A program made the translations under genes and the position numbers. A stretch of DNA of 23,001 nucleotides from JAVBLQ01 sp031553435 (GTDB lineage: Bacteria; Bacteroidota; Bacteroidia; Bacteroidales; Azobacteroidaceae), in the NCBI GenBank assembly GCA_031553435.1, contig JAVBLQ010000082.1, forward strand, positions 1-23,001, in the 5' to 3' direction. This document shows positions 6,939 through 14,609 of this stretch, piece after piece. The stretch's first letter is position 1. Each line of letters begins with the position of its first letter. The notes under the pieces are model-generated. The model had not been told where the DNA came from and made no database searches. It worked only from the letters and a program-made list of their open reading frames with translations.

Positions 6939-7322
6939 ATGAGAAAAAGAAGTTGGATTACAGTCTTATTGTTTTTGTCTCTGTTAATGGGATTGTTTTC
7001 TTGTAAAAGTGAACCGCGTCATTCTCCCTATTCTTACATTCAAGGTATCTGGTTAGAGCCAAACCCGATTAATCCTTCCGGATCACAAGGGATAGCATTG
7101 AAGGAAGATGGTACAGCTTCGTCTGTGGGGATGGCCACTTTAATTTTCAAAAAATGGGTGTTAAACGGCGACAAATTGTTGTTGACTTACGAAAGTATCG
7201 GCAATAAACAAACATTGGAAGGTACGGATACTTTACAAATAGAGAAATTAAATGCCGATTCATTAGTCTTGTCTGCTTCCGGTAATGTTGTTTGGCGTTT
7301 GGCCCGTGAAAAAAGTGAATAA
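6939..7322 (+). CDS. Small lipocalin-like lipoprotein
   Basis: A 127-residue protein. The N-terminal signal peptide ends in GLFSC (Cys22), a type II lipobox, so it is an exported lipoprotein. The mature part begins with a stretch (IQGIWLEPNP) that resembles the GxW motif of lipocalin-like domains in Bacteroidota. It continues as short beta strands: GIALKEDGTASSV, KWVLNGDKLLLTYES, and a closing VVWRLARE. The family is usually annotated as a lipocalin-like protein; ligand and function are unknown. It appears to be a single-gene transcript, with a bidirectional terminator about 40 bp past the stop. Confidence 0.75.
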   Translation: MRKRSWITVLLFLSLLMGLFSCKSEPRHSPYSYIQGIWLEPNPINPSGSQGIALKEDGTASSVGMATLIFKKWVLNGDKLLLTYESIGNKQTLEGTDTLQIEKLNADSLVLSASGNVVWRLAREKSE

Positions 7323-7363
7323 AATAGCTTCTGTATTTTCAATATAATTGGGTGAAAATAAAA

Positions 7364-7391
7364 AAAAGATTGCCGGATTGAGCAATCTTTT
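7364..7391. terminator. Bidirectional intrinsic terminator between the lipocalin-like gene and tRNA-Arg
   Basis: Perfect 10-bp arms AAAAGATTGC (7364-7373) and GCAATCTTTT (7382-7391), an 8-nt loop, and T-rich tracts following on both strands. It serves the + strand lipoprotein gene and the - strand tRNA. Confidence 0.8.
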
Positions 7392-7400
7392 CTTTTTTCG

Positions 7401-7473
7401 TGATCCCGACAGGACTCAAACCTGTGACCTACAGAACCGGAATCTGTCGTTCTATTCACTAAACTACGGGACC
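7401..7473 (-). tRNA. tRNA-Arg (anticodon CCG)
   Basis: Read on the - strand, the acceptor arm is GGTCCCG paired with CGGGATC, with discriminator A at 7401. The anticodon stem ACAGA/TCTGT encloses loop TTCCGGT, so the anticodon is CCG and reads Arg codon CGG. The T arm is ACAGG-TTTGAGT-CCTGT. The length is 73 nt. The 3' CCA is not encoded and must be added after transcription. Confidence 0.93.
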
Positions 7474-7609
7474 GATCGGAGTGCAAAGGTATAAAAAAAT
7501 CTGATATATCCCTAATTCGTATTCTGTAATTTTTTTTATTATTTTGAAGTTAATTTGTTATTATTGTTGACATTTTGAATAACAAAAACGGTTTTTATAA
7601 AAAATATAT

Positions 7610-7617
7610 TATCTTTG
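7610..7617 (+). promoter_or_regulatory. Candidate -7 element for asnA
   Basis: TATCTTTG matches TAnnTTTG fully and lies 20 bp before ATG 7637, predicting a leader of about 16 nt. No TTTG is found at the right -33 spacing, so the promoter is only half supported. Confidence 0.5.
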
Positions 7618-7636
7618 TGGTAAAAAATAAGCAATT

Positions 7637-8671
7637 ATGAGTTATTTGATTAAGCCCATAAATTATAAGCCTTTATTGAATTTGGCTGAAACAGAAATGG
7701 GAATAAAAAACATAAAAGACTTTTTTCAACAAAATCTTTCTTCTGAGCTTCGTCTCCGCAGGGTGACGGCGCCTCTTTTTGTGTTGAAAGGAAAAGGTAT
7801 TAATGATGATTTGAATGGAAGTGAACGTGCGGTAACTTTTCCAATCAAAGATCTGAATGATTCTAAGGCCGAAATTGTCCATTCTTTAGCTAAATGGAAA
7901 CGTTTGACATTAGCGGACTATGGGATTGAAAAGGGCTATGGGATATATACCGATATGAATGCCATTCGTTCGGACGAGGAGCTTGGTAATTTACATTCTC
8001 TTTATGTAGATCAATGGGACTGGGAACTACTCATGGAAGACGAAGAGCGGAATATTTCTTTTCTGAAAGAAATAGTAACCCGGATTTATGCGGCAATGGT
8101 TCGTACGGAATACATGGTTTATGAAATGTTTCCCGAAATCAAACCTATACTGCCTAAGAAAATTCATTTTATTCATTCCGAAGAATTGTTGCAGAAATAT
8201 CCGGATTGTACTCCCAAACAACGCGAAGACCTGATTTCCAAAGAGTATGGAGCTGTTTTCATCATTGGTATCGGAGGACAATTGAGCAATGGCGAGAAGC
8301 ATGATAACCGCGCTCCTGATTATGATGATTGGGTTACTCCCGCTGAAGGATACAATGGCCTGAACGGCGACCTGCTTGTATGGAATGATATACTCGACCG
8401 CTCGGTGGAACTTTCATCGATGGGCATACGGGTGAATCCGGAAACTATGCTCAAACAACTTGAACTTACCGGAACAGAAGACCGTAAAAATCTGTATTTC
8501 CACAAACGGCTGCTGAATAATGAGTTACCTCAAAGTATCGGAGGTGGCATCGGGCAGTCACGCTTGTGTATGTTCTATCTTAGAAAAGCACATATCGGTG
8601 AGATTCAGGCAAGTATCTGGCCTGATGAAATGAGAGAGGAAGCGTGTGAGGCAAAAATGTACCTGATATAA
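7637..8671 (+). CDS. asnA: Aspartate-ammonia ligase (ammonia-dependent asparagine synthetase A)
   Basis: This enzyme makes asparagine from aspartate, ammonia and ATP (giving AMP and PPi) in the cytoplasm. The 344-residue length matches the family. Its fold is that of class II aminoacyl-tRNA synthetases. Recognisable AsnA blocks are SSELRLRRVTAPLFV near the N-terminus, DMNAIRSDEELGNLHSLYVD, DQWDWEL, the RAPDYDDW segment, and the class II motif-3-like GGGIGQSRLCMFYLRK with following HIGEIQASIWP. It sits 24 bp before ung on the same strand and may be co-transcribed with it. An Lrp/AsnC family gene lies 7 kb away; a regulatory link is not shown. Confidence 0.96.
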   Translation: MSYLIKPINYKPLLNLAETEMGIKNIKDFFQQNLSSELRLRRVTAPLFVLKGKGINDDLNGSERAVTFPIKDLNDSKAEIVHSLAKWKRLTLADYGIEKGYGIYTDMNAIRSDEELGNLHSLYVDQWDWELLMEDEERNISFLKEIVTRIYAAMVRTEYMVYEMFPEIKPILPKKIHFIHSEELLQKYPDCTPKQREDLISKEYGAVFIIGIGGQLSNGEKHDNRAPDYDDWVTPAEGYNGLNGDLLVWNDILDRSVELSSMGIRVNPETMLKQLELTGTEDRKNLYFHKRLLNNELPQSIGGGIGQSRLCMFYLRKAHIGEIQASIWPDEMREEACEAKMYLI

Positions 8672-8695
8672 GGGAAAAACTAAAAATTAAAAACT

Positions 8696-9358
8696 GTGGA
8701 TGTAAAAATAGAAGAAAGTTGGAAAAACCGGCTCATTAATGAATTTTCTAAGCCATATTTTGAATCACTTGTGACTTTTGTTAAAGAAGAATATTCCAGA
8801 TATACAATTTACCCTCCCGGAAAACTTATTTTTAATGCTTTCGATCAATGTCCTTTTGAAAGTGTAAAAGTCGTTATTCTTGGTCAGGACCCATATCATG
8901 AACCGGGACAAGCGCATGGTTTGTGTTTTTCTGTTAATGATGGCGTCCAGTTTCCTCCATCTTTGGTAAATATTTTTACGGAAATCTCAACAGATCTGGG
9001 AATTGCTCCTCCTCCAACGGGAAATCTTTTGCGTTGGGCCCAACAAGGTGTTTTGTTGTTGAATGCAACCTTAACCGTGCGTGCTCATCAGGCTGGTTCT
9101 CATCAAAATAAAGGTTGGGAAACATTTACCGATGCTGCTATTCATCATTTAGCAGAAGAAAGAAATAATATAGTGTTTATTCTGTGGGGTTCTTATGCTC
9201 AAAAGAAAGGCGCATTTATTGATCCATCCAGACATCTGATCCTGAAATCGCCGCATCCATCTCCGTTATCGGCACACAGAGGTTTCTTCGGAAATAAACA
9301 TTTCAGTCAGGCCAATAATTATCTGATTAAGACGGGACAGACTCCGATCGGTTGGTGA
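8696..9358 (+). CDS. ung: Uracil-DNA glycosylase, family 1
   Basis: This enzyme removes uracil from DNA to start base-excision repair. The 220-residue protein has both family-1 signatures: GQDPYHEPGQAHG with catalytic Asp65, and HPSPLSAHRGFFG with the catalytic His187. The start is GTG at 8696, chosen because no in-frame ATG lies nearby and the N-terminus DVKIEESWKNRL aligns with the family. The only neighbouring ATG (8699) is immediately followed by a stop. It follows asnA by 24 bp. Its end is 12 bp from the end of the converging lptD gene, with no clear terminator between. Confidence 0.96.
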   Translation: MDVKIEESWKNRLINEFSKPYFESLVTFVKEEYSRYTIYPPGKLIFNAFDQCPFESVKVVILGQDPYHEPGQAHGLCFSVNDGVQFPPSLVNIFTEISTDLGIAPPPTGNLLRWAQQGVLLLNATLTVRAHQAGSHQNKGWETFTDAAIHHLAEERNNIVFILWGSYAQKKGAFIDPSRHLILKSPHPSPLSAHRGFFGNKHFSQANNYLIKTGQTPIGW

Positions 9359-9370
9359 TTTTTCATTCCC

Positions 9371-12136
9371 CTAGTACCAATCCATCGCATCCCTCGGACT
9401 ACTTCTCTGTTCGTATTTAAGATCTTGCAACAGTGATGATTTTACAGCTATCGAGAAATTATATGATTTATAAGGTCCCATGGGGATAAAGCTTGCCGTC
9501 ATTTGCCAACAATGCAGATCCCTTGAAATAGAGCAATTCATATAAGGAAATGTTTTGCTGTCGAAATCATAATTGGTAGAAAAATTGAAGTTCCAACCTT
9601 TGGATGGAGATAAACTCCCTGAAATACTAAGTCCTTGCGTTATTTTATAAGGATACTCACAACTTACAGGATCAAATCTACTCATATCATAATTCAGGCT
9701 TATATTATAACCTAAAGATAAATTCCAGTTTATATTATTTTTTAAATAACCGTCCTGATCGTATTCTCCCGTATCTTTTTTTGCGCTCCGGAGCCCTCCG
9801 GCTTTGACTTGTTGTCCGTCTCCTTCTTCACCAGGCATACCTTCATTCGGGAGATTTGAATCTCCATTTCCACCGGAAGATTTATCTTCCTCATCTTCTG
9901 CTTTTTTTCCTGTGAATATCGATAATAATTTTTTTACGGATTCTGTATTAAAAGAATAAGAAAAAGAAGTTCCTGTACTTCTTAACCTGGCAAAGCCTTT
10001 TCCGGCTTCCCAACGCATGACGTTAGCTCTTCTTCCGCCCACAACTTGCCCTGTATTAGGGTTAACAACCGGAACATAAGTATATGGATCCAACATTCCA
10101 CTCAGACTGATATTGTAATTTTTTCCAAATTTTAGCCGGAGATTTACGGAGAAATCGCTCCATCTCATGGAATCCGCAGTTAGGTCATAACTTCCGCTAA
10201 GTGAAAAATTGTCGATCAAAGAAATTTTCTTTACTCCCGTAGAGTCTGAATCCGACTTAACCTTCATTTCCAGATTATTCTGAAAGCCGAATCCTAATGA
10301 AGAACTGGCTCTGCCTGCAGAGGGAGCACCTTCATATGGAGAGTAAGTCTCTGTATGAACAACTCCGTCTTTATCGTAATAAGTAAAAGTTTCATAAAAA
10401 CCGAAATTTGAGCTTCCGAAATTAGGACGAGCGCTCAAACTGAATGTCGGCGTGAATACATGCCTGATAGCCTGTACTTTATCTCCAAACACTTTCCAAG
10501 GTTTATACATTCCGTACAAGATCGTATTGAAGCCCAGACTGGCGCTGAAATCATATGTTCTGTAAAAACCATATATAGTATCTGTTGGAACTACTGCCTG
10601 GCGGGTCCGGTCATAACCTTTTAATTTTTTCTTTGTAGACCAAACTTCATTGTAATTTACCGAAGGTGTAATATTTATGTATTTAAAAGCCGAGAATGTT
10701 GCGCTGACCGGAATGCTATGTGTCATTTTATTATCCCAATCTCTCAATAAATTTGACGTGAATAGCTCTTCTTGTTTGGCTCTGATACTATTTGTTAATA
10801 CTCCACTGTATGAAAGGCTTATCTTCTCGTACCATCTTTCATTTCCCAATTGTTGTTTTCTTCTGAAAGGAAAAACAGTACTCATATTAATAGTCATATT
10901 CGGAAGGGTCATTGATATCAGAGAATCCTTGGAATTTTGAGAAATCTGCATATTGGCTGACATTGACCAAGGACTATCCGGAAAGCGTTGCGTTATGTTA
11001 ATGCTTGAGGCTTTGGTGTTTTGTGTGTACATATCGCTATTATAGATACTATTGATTTGATTCCGGTCATATGAAGTTGACGAAAAATTAACACTGGCCC
11101 CAAATACCGTATAAGGATTGGATTTGGGATCCTGATTGTGGTTCCAGTTAATTTTAAAATCTTCCGTTCTATTATAATCGATACCTTTATCTCCGGTAAT
11201 GGTTACCAGGTATCCTGCATTGAAATTACCTGAAAATTTGTATTTTTTCCGGTAGGTTGACCGGGCATTCAATCCCCAGGAACCTTTGGTATAGATTTCT
11301 CCCGTCAACGCAAGGTCGATGTAATCACTAAGCGCAAAATAATAACCTCCGTCGCGCAAATAAAATCCCCTGGTCATTTCATCTCCGTAGGTAGGCATAA
11401 TAACACCCGAAGAATATGATTTTGAAAAAGGAAAATAACCAAAAGGAAGCGCAATTGGAAGTGGAACATCTTCTATTACCAGATAGGCAGGCCCGGCAAC
11501 AATATTTTTTCCGGTTCTGACTTTGGCTTTTGTCAGGTTCAGATAAAAGTGGGGATGATCATGTTCGTCACAAGTAGTATATTTACCGTCCACCATATAT
11601 AAAATACCGTCTTTCAGTTTCTTTGTTCTGCCGGCGGTAACATATCCTTCTCCTTGTTGTGTGATTATATCGGTGGCAAATCCTTTTTGGGTTTTAAAAT
11701 TATATCTCATTGTTTTGGCTTCATATTCGCCTCCTCCATCCTTGAAAACCGGATAGCCCATTTCGTGACCGATTGAATCCAGTCCAAAAGTAGCATAAAC
11801 AATACTGCTGTCCATACTTACACGCATGTACTCGGATTTCAATTCCATATCCATGTATTTTACGTTGCCGTCGCCAAAAAGATAAAACATATTATCTCCG
11901 GTCATGATAATCGAGTCTTTTGATTGATAGTCGACCTTGGCTTCTATTGTTGCTTTCTTTTTAGGTTGAATGCTGTCATGTTTGGTTGTTATAGAGTCAG
12001 TTTTGACAATCGACAAAGAGTCCTTTGCCAATGAATTGGAGGGGGTAGTTTTATTTTCCTGAGCTCCTGCCGGAAGCAATACCAGAAGTAGTTTAAATAT
12101 AATAAATAATAAAAGAATTTTTTTTACGATAGACAT
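9371..12136 (-). CDS. lptD: LptD-like outer membrane LPS-assembly protein
   Basis: A 921-residue outer membrane protein. By family it is the beta-barrel subunit that, with LptE, inserts lipopolysaccharide into the outer leaflet. A signal peptide (about residues 1-26, ending PAGAQ) comes first, then an OstA/LptA-like periplasmic beta-jellyroll region (about 55-200) with VDYQSKDSIIMTGDNMFYLF, and then a long Tyr/Ser-rich barrel. LPLPIALPFGYFPFSKSYSSG marks the jellyroll-barrel junction. A charged, low-complexity insertion, rich in Glu, Gly and Asp, lies at about 745-790, probably a surface loop. The frame extends upstream to a TTG at 12163, but I start at ATG 12136. That start gives a normal signal peptide, and a promoter -7 box covers the TTG. 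Few Cys are present, so the E. coli-type disulphide pattern is not obvious. Confidence 0.87.
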   Translation of the reverse strand: MSIVKKILLLFIIFKLLLVLLPAGAQENKTTPSNSLAKDSLSIVKTDSITTKHDSIQPKKKATIEAKVDYQSKDSIIMTGDNMFYLFGDGNVKYMDMELKSEYMRVSMDSSIVYATFGLDSIGHEMGYPVFKDGGGEYEAKTMRYNFKTQKGFATDIITQQGEGYVTAGRTKKLKDGILYMVDGKYTTCDEHDHPHFYLNLTKAKVRTGKNIVAGPAYLVIEDVPLPIALPFGYFPFSKSYSSGVIMPTYGDEMTRGFYLRDGGYYFALSDYIDLALTGEIYTKGSWGLNARSTYRKKYKFSGNFNAGYLVTITGDKGIDYNRTEDFKINWNHNQDPKSNPYTVFGASVNFSSTSYDRNQINSIYNSDMYTQNTKASSINITQRFPDSPWSMSANMQISQNSKDSLISMTLPNMTINMSTVFPFRRKQQLGNERWYEKISLSYSGVLTNSIRAKQEELFTSNLLRDWDNKMTHSIPVSATFSAFKYINITPSVNYNEVWSTKKKLKGYDRTRQAVVPTDTIYGFYRTYDFSASLGFNTILYGMYKPWKVFGDKVQAIRHVFTPTFSLSARPNFGSSNFGFYETFTYYDKDGVVHTETYSPYEGAPSAGRASSSLGFGFQNNLEMKVKSDSDSTGVKKISLIDNFSLSGSYDLTADSMRWSDFSVNLRLKFGKNYNISLSGMLDPYTYVPVVNPNTGQVVGGRRANVMRWEAGKGFARLRSTGTSFSYSFNTESVKKLLSIFTGKKAEDEEDKSSGGNGDSNLPNEGMPGEEGDGQQVKAGGLRSAKKDTGEYDQDGYLKNNINWNLSLGYNISLNYDMSRFDPVSCEYPYKITQGLSISGSLSPSKGWNFNFSTNYDFDSKTFPYMNCSISRDLHCWQMTASFIPMGPYKSYNFSIAVKSSLLQDLKYEQRSSPRDAMDWY

Positions 12137-12160
12137 TCGTACTATTTTGAATTCAATGTG

Positions 12161-12168
12161 CAAATGTA
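12161..12168 (-). promoter_or_regulatory. Candidate -7 element for lptD
   Basis: On the - strand TACATTTG matches TAnnTTTG. It predicts a start near 12157 and about 21 nt of leader before ATG 12136, and overlaps the alternative TTG codon at 12163. No convincing TTTG lies at -33. Confidence 0.5.
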
Positions 12169-12232
12169 CATGAATATTTTTAGTTAATCTATAAGGAGCT
12201 ATTAAAAATGGGATTGGATTTCACAAGAATTC

Positions 12233-12814
12233 TTAATCCCTGACCTTGTCTAAATACTCCCTGACCACAATCTCTAATTGTTCATACCATTGATTTCCGA
12301 ATTTACGGATCAAAGGTTCACGTAGAAATTCATATACTTTGACTCCTTGTGATTTTCCCAGAGCGACAGCGGGTTTGCAAATACTCCAGCGGTGATAATT
12401 TACTGCTCTGAAATTGTTGTATTTGGCTACCCGTATGGGGTAAAGATGGCATGATATGGGTTTGTAGAAATCTGTTTTGCCTTCGCGAAAAGCTTTTTCT
12501 ATGGCGCACTTGCATATTCCTGTCGAATCATAGCAGGTGAAAACACAATCCTTTCCGTTAACGATGGAGGTGACAAATTCTCCATCTTCGTCGATATAAA
12601 CAACTCCCTGTTTATTAATAATTTCTTTCGCTTTTTCGGAAAGGTCATCCCAAACAACCGGGAGGACTTCTTCTAATTTTGAGACTTCGCTATCTTCCAC
12701 CGGAGCTCCGGATTCTCCTTCCACGCAACATTGTCCCAAACATTGGGGAAGATCGCAACAAAACATTTCTTCCAGCACGTCGAGACTGATAATGGTATCT
12801 TCTATCTGAATCAT
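12233..12814 (-). CDS. DUF3109 family cysteine-rich protein
   Basis: A 193-residue cytoplasmic protein with no signal peptide. Clustered cysteines (Cys19, 20, 25, 29, 30 in FCCDLPQCLGQCC) and later ones in GKDCVFTCYDSTGICKCAIE, ISCHLYPIRV and WSICKPAV define the DUF3109 family. This family is related to YkgJ-like putative zinc/iron-chelating proteins. The Cys spacing suggests metal or cluster binding, but the biochemical role is unknown. It is divergent from the YgjP-like gene, with only 41 bp between the two start codons, and is followed by lptD about 100 bp downstream on the same strand. Confidence 0.88.
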   Translation of the reverse strand: MIQIEDTIISLDVLEEMFCCDLPQCLGQCCVEGESGAPVEDSEVSKLEEVLPVVWDDLSEKAKEIINKQGVVYIDEDGEFVTSIVNGKDCVFTCYDSTGICKCAIEKAFREGKTDFYKPISCHLYPIRVAKYNNFRAVNYHRWSICKPAVALGKSQGVKVYEFLREPLIRKFGNQWYEQLEIVVREYLDKVRD

Positions 12815-12821
12815 AATGGCG

Positions 12822-12829
12822 CAAAATTA
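12822..12829 (-). promoter_or_regulatory. Candidate -7 element for the DUF3109 gene
   Basis: TAATTTTG on the - strand matches TAnnTTTG. It ends 8 bp before ATG 12814, predicting an almost leaderless mRNA. No -33 TTTG is at the expected distance. Confidence 0.45.
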
Positions 12830-12842
12830 CAAAAAAACACGT

Positions 12843-12850
12843 TATCTTTG
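12843..12850 (+). promoter_or_regulatory. Candidate -7 element for the YgjP-like gene
   Basis: TATCTTTG matches TAnnTTTG and ends 5 bp before ATG 12856, so the predicted transcript would begin at or next to the start codon. It faces away from the - strand -7 box 13 bp to the left. Confidence 0.5.
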
Positions 12851-12855
12851 CGTCG

Positions 12856-13413
12856 ATGCAAAAAATTATAGAAGATAAAGAATTAGGCCCGGTTGTATTA
12901 AGAAAGCATGTTCGCGCCACTAAATATACCATTCGGCTAAGAGGAGGTAAAGTCTCGGTTTCTTTACCTGTCTATGGAACCTATAAGTATGCGTTGGAAT
13001 TTTTGTCTGTCCACCGGAATGATTTGATAAACAGAATTAAAACCCTTCCTCAGCAAAAAACTAATCACTTTGATGAAACTGAATTAAGGAAAAAAGCAAA
13101 AGAAACACTTCCTTCAATGCTGAAATCTCTTGCTAATTTTTACGGATTCAGTTATTCTTCCGTAAAAATTACCAAAAGCAAAGGACGCTGGGGATCATGT
13201 TCATCCAGAGCTAATATTAATCTGTCACTCTATTTGATGCTGTTGCCGGAACATTTGATTGAATATGTACTACTTCATGAACTCTGTCATACGAAAGAAA
13301 TGAATCATGGTCCCAGATTCTGGGCTTTGATGGATTCGGTCACGAAGGGAAAAGCGAAGGAATTGAGGCGGGAATTGAAGGTGAAGAGTGAAGAATTAAG
13401 AGTGAAAAATTAA
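12856..13413 (+). CDS. YgjP-like (DUF45) zinc metallopeptidase domain protein
   Basis: A 185-residue protein with the YgjP/DUF45 metallopeptidase core. TKSKGRWGSCSSRANINLS (about 106-124) precedes the zinc site LLHELCHTKEMNHGPRFW, with His141, Glu142 and His145 (HExxH) and a further conserved His151. The N-terminal beta region (KHVRATKYTIRLRGGKVSV) is typical of the family. At 185 residues it is shorter than many homologues (about 230). The C-terminal tail KVKSEELRVKN is encoded by a GTGAAGAGTGAAGAATTAAG-type intergenic repeat that also supplies the stop codon. The family is thought to act in protein turnover, but the substrate is unknown. HemW follows 5 bp after the stop. Confidence 0.85.
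   Translation: MQKIIEDKELGPVVLRKHVRATKYTIRLRGGKVSVSLPVYGTYKYALEFLSVHRNDLINRIKTLPQQKTNHFDETELRKKAKETLPSMLKSLANFYGFSYSSVKITKSKGRWGSCSSRANINLSLYLMLLPEHLIEYVLLHELCHTKEMNHGPRFWALMDSVTKGKAKELRRELKVKSEELRVKN
13380..13413 (+). repeat. GTGAAGAGTGAAGAATTAAG-type repeat running into a coding sequence
   Basis: Imperfect copies of GTGAA(G/A)A(G/A)T and GAATTAAGAGTGAAAAATTAA occupy the last 11 codons and the stop of the metallopeptidase gene. Translated, they give the SEELRVK-type tail seen in repeat-derived C-termini. Confidence 0.5.
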
Positions 13414-13418
13414 AGCGG

Positions 13419-14543
13419 ATGGCAGGCATCTACATCCATATCCCTTTTTGCAAAACACGATGTATCTATTGTGATTTTTTTTCTTCGGTATCTATCGGGG
13501 AAAAAGAAAAATTAGTGGATGCTTTGTGTAATGAGCTTCAATTAAGAGAAGATTATTTGCAGGGTCAATCTGTTGAAACTGTTTATTTTGGAGGAGGAAC
13601 TCCTTCATTGCTTTCGATAAAAGAATTGGAAAAAATTCTTATCCGGATTCCAAATTTTCATGATGTGAAAGAAGTGACTCTGGAAGCAAATCCGGATGAT
13701 ATTACGCTTGACTATTTGAAAAATCTGATTGCCTTGGGATTCAACAGGATTAGCCTGGGAGTACAAAGTTTTCAGGACGAAGAACTGATTTTCTTAAAAA
13801 GAAGGCACAACGCCCAAGCCGCTATTGAGGCTATAGAAAGCTGTAAAATCGCAGGTTTCAACAATATAAGTCTTGATTTGATTTATGGTTTGCCCGGACA
13901 AACAATCGAGAATTGGACAAACAATCTTCTTCAAGCGCTCAAACTGGACATTACACATATTTCCGCATATCATCTGATTTATGAAAAAGGAACACTTTTG
14001 AATCAATTATTAACACAGGGAAAAATACAACCTGTAGATGAGGAGTTGAGTCTTTCCTTGTTTTCCCGAATGATTGATTTACTTACTGCCAACGGATTTA
14101 TCCATTACGAAATATCTAATTTTGGGAAAAAAGATTTTTTCTCCCGGCATAACTCTTCGTATTGGACGGGCAAACATTATTTGGGAATAGGCCCTTCGGC
14201 GCATTCTTATGACGGGGTATCCAGGCAGTGGAATGTAAGTTCAATGAAAAAATATCTGGAAAGTATAACCAAAGGAATTGTTCCGTTTGAAAAAGAATTG
14301 ATTGACAATCAAATGGCGTATAATGATTATATTCTTACCGGATTGAGAACCATGTGGGGAATCGATTTAAATAAAATATCCGGACAATTCGGAGAAAAAA
14401 TGAAAATCTACTGTTTAAAATCAGCCCAAAAACATTTGCAAAACAAAAATCTCGAACAAGACGGAAATATCTTAAAATTGAGCAGGAAAGGAATTTTCCT
14501 TTCTGATGCGGTAATGAGTGATTTGATGTTTGTTGACAATTGA
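13419..14543 (+). CDS. hemW: HemW-like radical SAM protein (heme chaperone / HemN-related)
   Basis: A 374-residue radical SAM protein. The cluster motif CKTRCIYCDF (Cys11, Cys15, Cys18) binds a [4Fe-4S] cluster. It lacks the fourth Cys of true HemN (CxxxCxxCxC), which points to HemW. YFGGGTPSLL, LEANPDD, RISLGVQSFQ and DLIYGLPGQT are all present. The RHNSSYWTGKHYLGIGPSAH segment is the HemW HNxxYW block, and a C-terminal winged-helix-like HemN_C domain follows. By family it would bind heme and deliver it to respiratory proteins; coproporphyrinogen oxidase activity is unlikely. The stop codon TGA lies inside a 24-bp inverted repeat (TTGACAATTGACAATTGA arm). It is probably co-transcribed with the metallopeptidase gene. 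Confidence 0.93.
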   Translation: MAGIYIHIPFCKTRCIYCDFFSSVSIGEKEKLVDALCNELQLREDYLQGQSVETVYFGGGTPSLLSIKELEKILIRIPNFHDVKEVTLEANPDDITLDYLKNLIALGFNRISLGVQSFQDEELIFLKRRHNAQAAIEAIESCKIAGFNNISLDLIYGLPGQTIENWTNNLLQALKLDITHISAYHLIYEKGTLLNQLLTQGKIQPVDEELSLSLFSRMIDLLTANGFIHYEISNFGKKDFFSRHNSSYWTGKHYLGIGPSAHSYDGVSRQWNVSSMKKYLESITKGIVPFEKELIDNQMAYNDYILTGLRTMWGIDLNKISGQFGEKMKIYCLKSAQKHLQNKNLEQDGNILKLSRKGIFLSDAVMSDLMFVDN

Positions 14544-14603
14544 CAATTGAAAATGATTGCTTGCGCACGAATATATTTTTCATTTTCAATTATCAATTGT
14601 CAA
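14533..14603. repeat. 24-bp near-perfect inverted repeat between convergent hemW and lrp
   Basis: The left arm 14533-14556 (begins TTGACAATTGACAATTGA) pairs with the right arm 14580-14603 (ends ATCAATTGTCAA). They match at 23 of 24 positions around a 23-nt loop. The left arm contains a direct TTGACAA-TTGACAA repeat and overlaps the last codons and stop of hemW. It may act as a terminator for both genes, though there is no clean U-run. It looks like a small dispersed element. Confidence 0.75.
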
Positions 14604-14609
14604 TTATTT

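Noticed and set aside
7401..7473. tRNA-Arg as attachment site for the recombinase at the right edge
   Set aside because: The recombinase is 15 kb away, core genes lie between, and no duplicated tRNA 3' end was seen.
10677..10940. An 87-codon + strand open frame inside lptD
   Set aside because: It lies fully antisense to the lptD barrel coding region, has no promoter and no family resemblance.
12136..12163. TTG-initiated N-terminal extension of lptD
   Set aside because: It overlaps a -7 promoter box and would put nine polar residues before the signal peptide.
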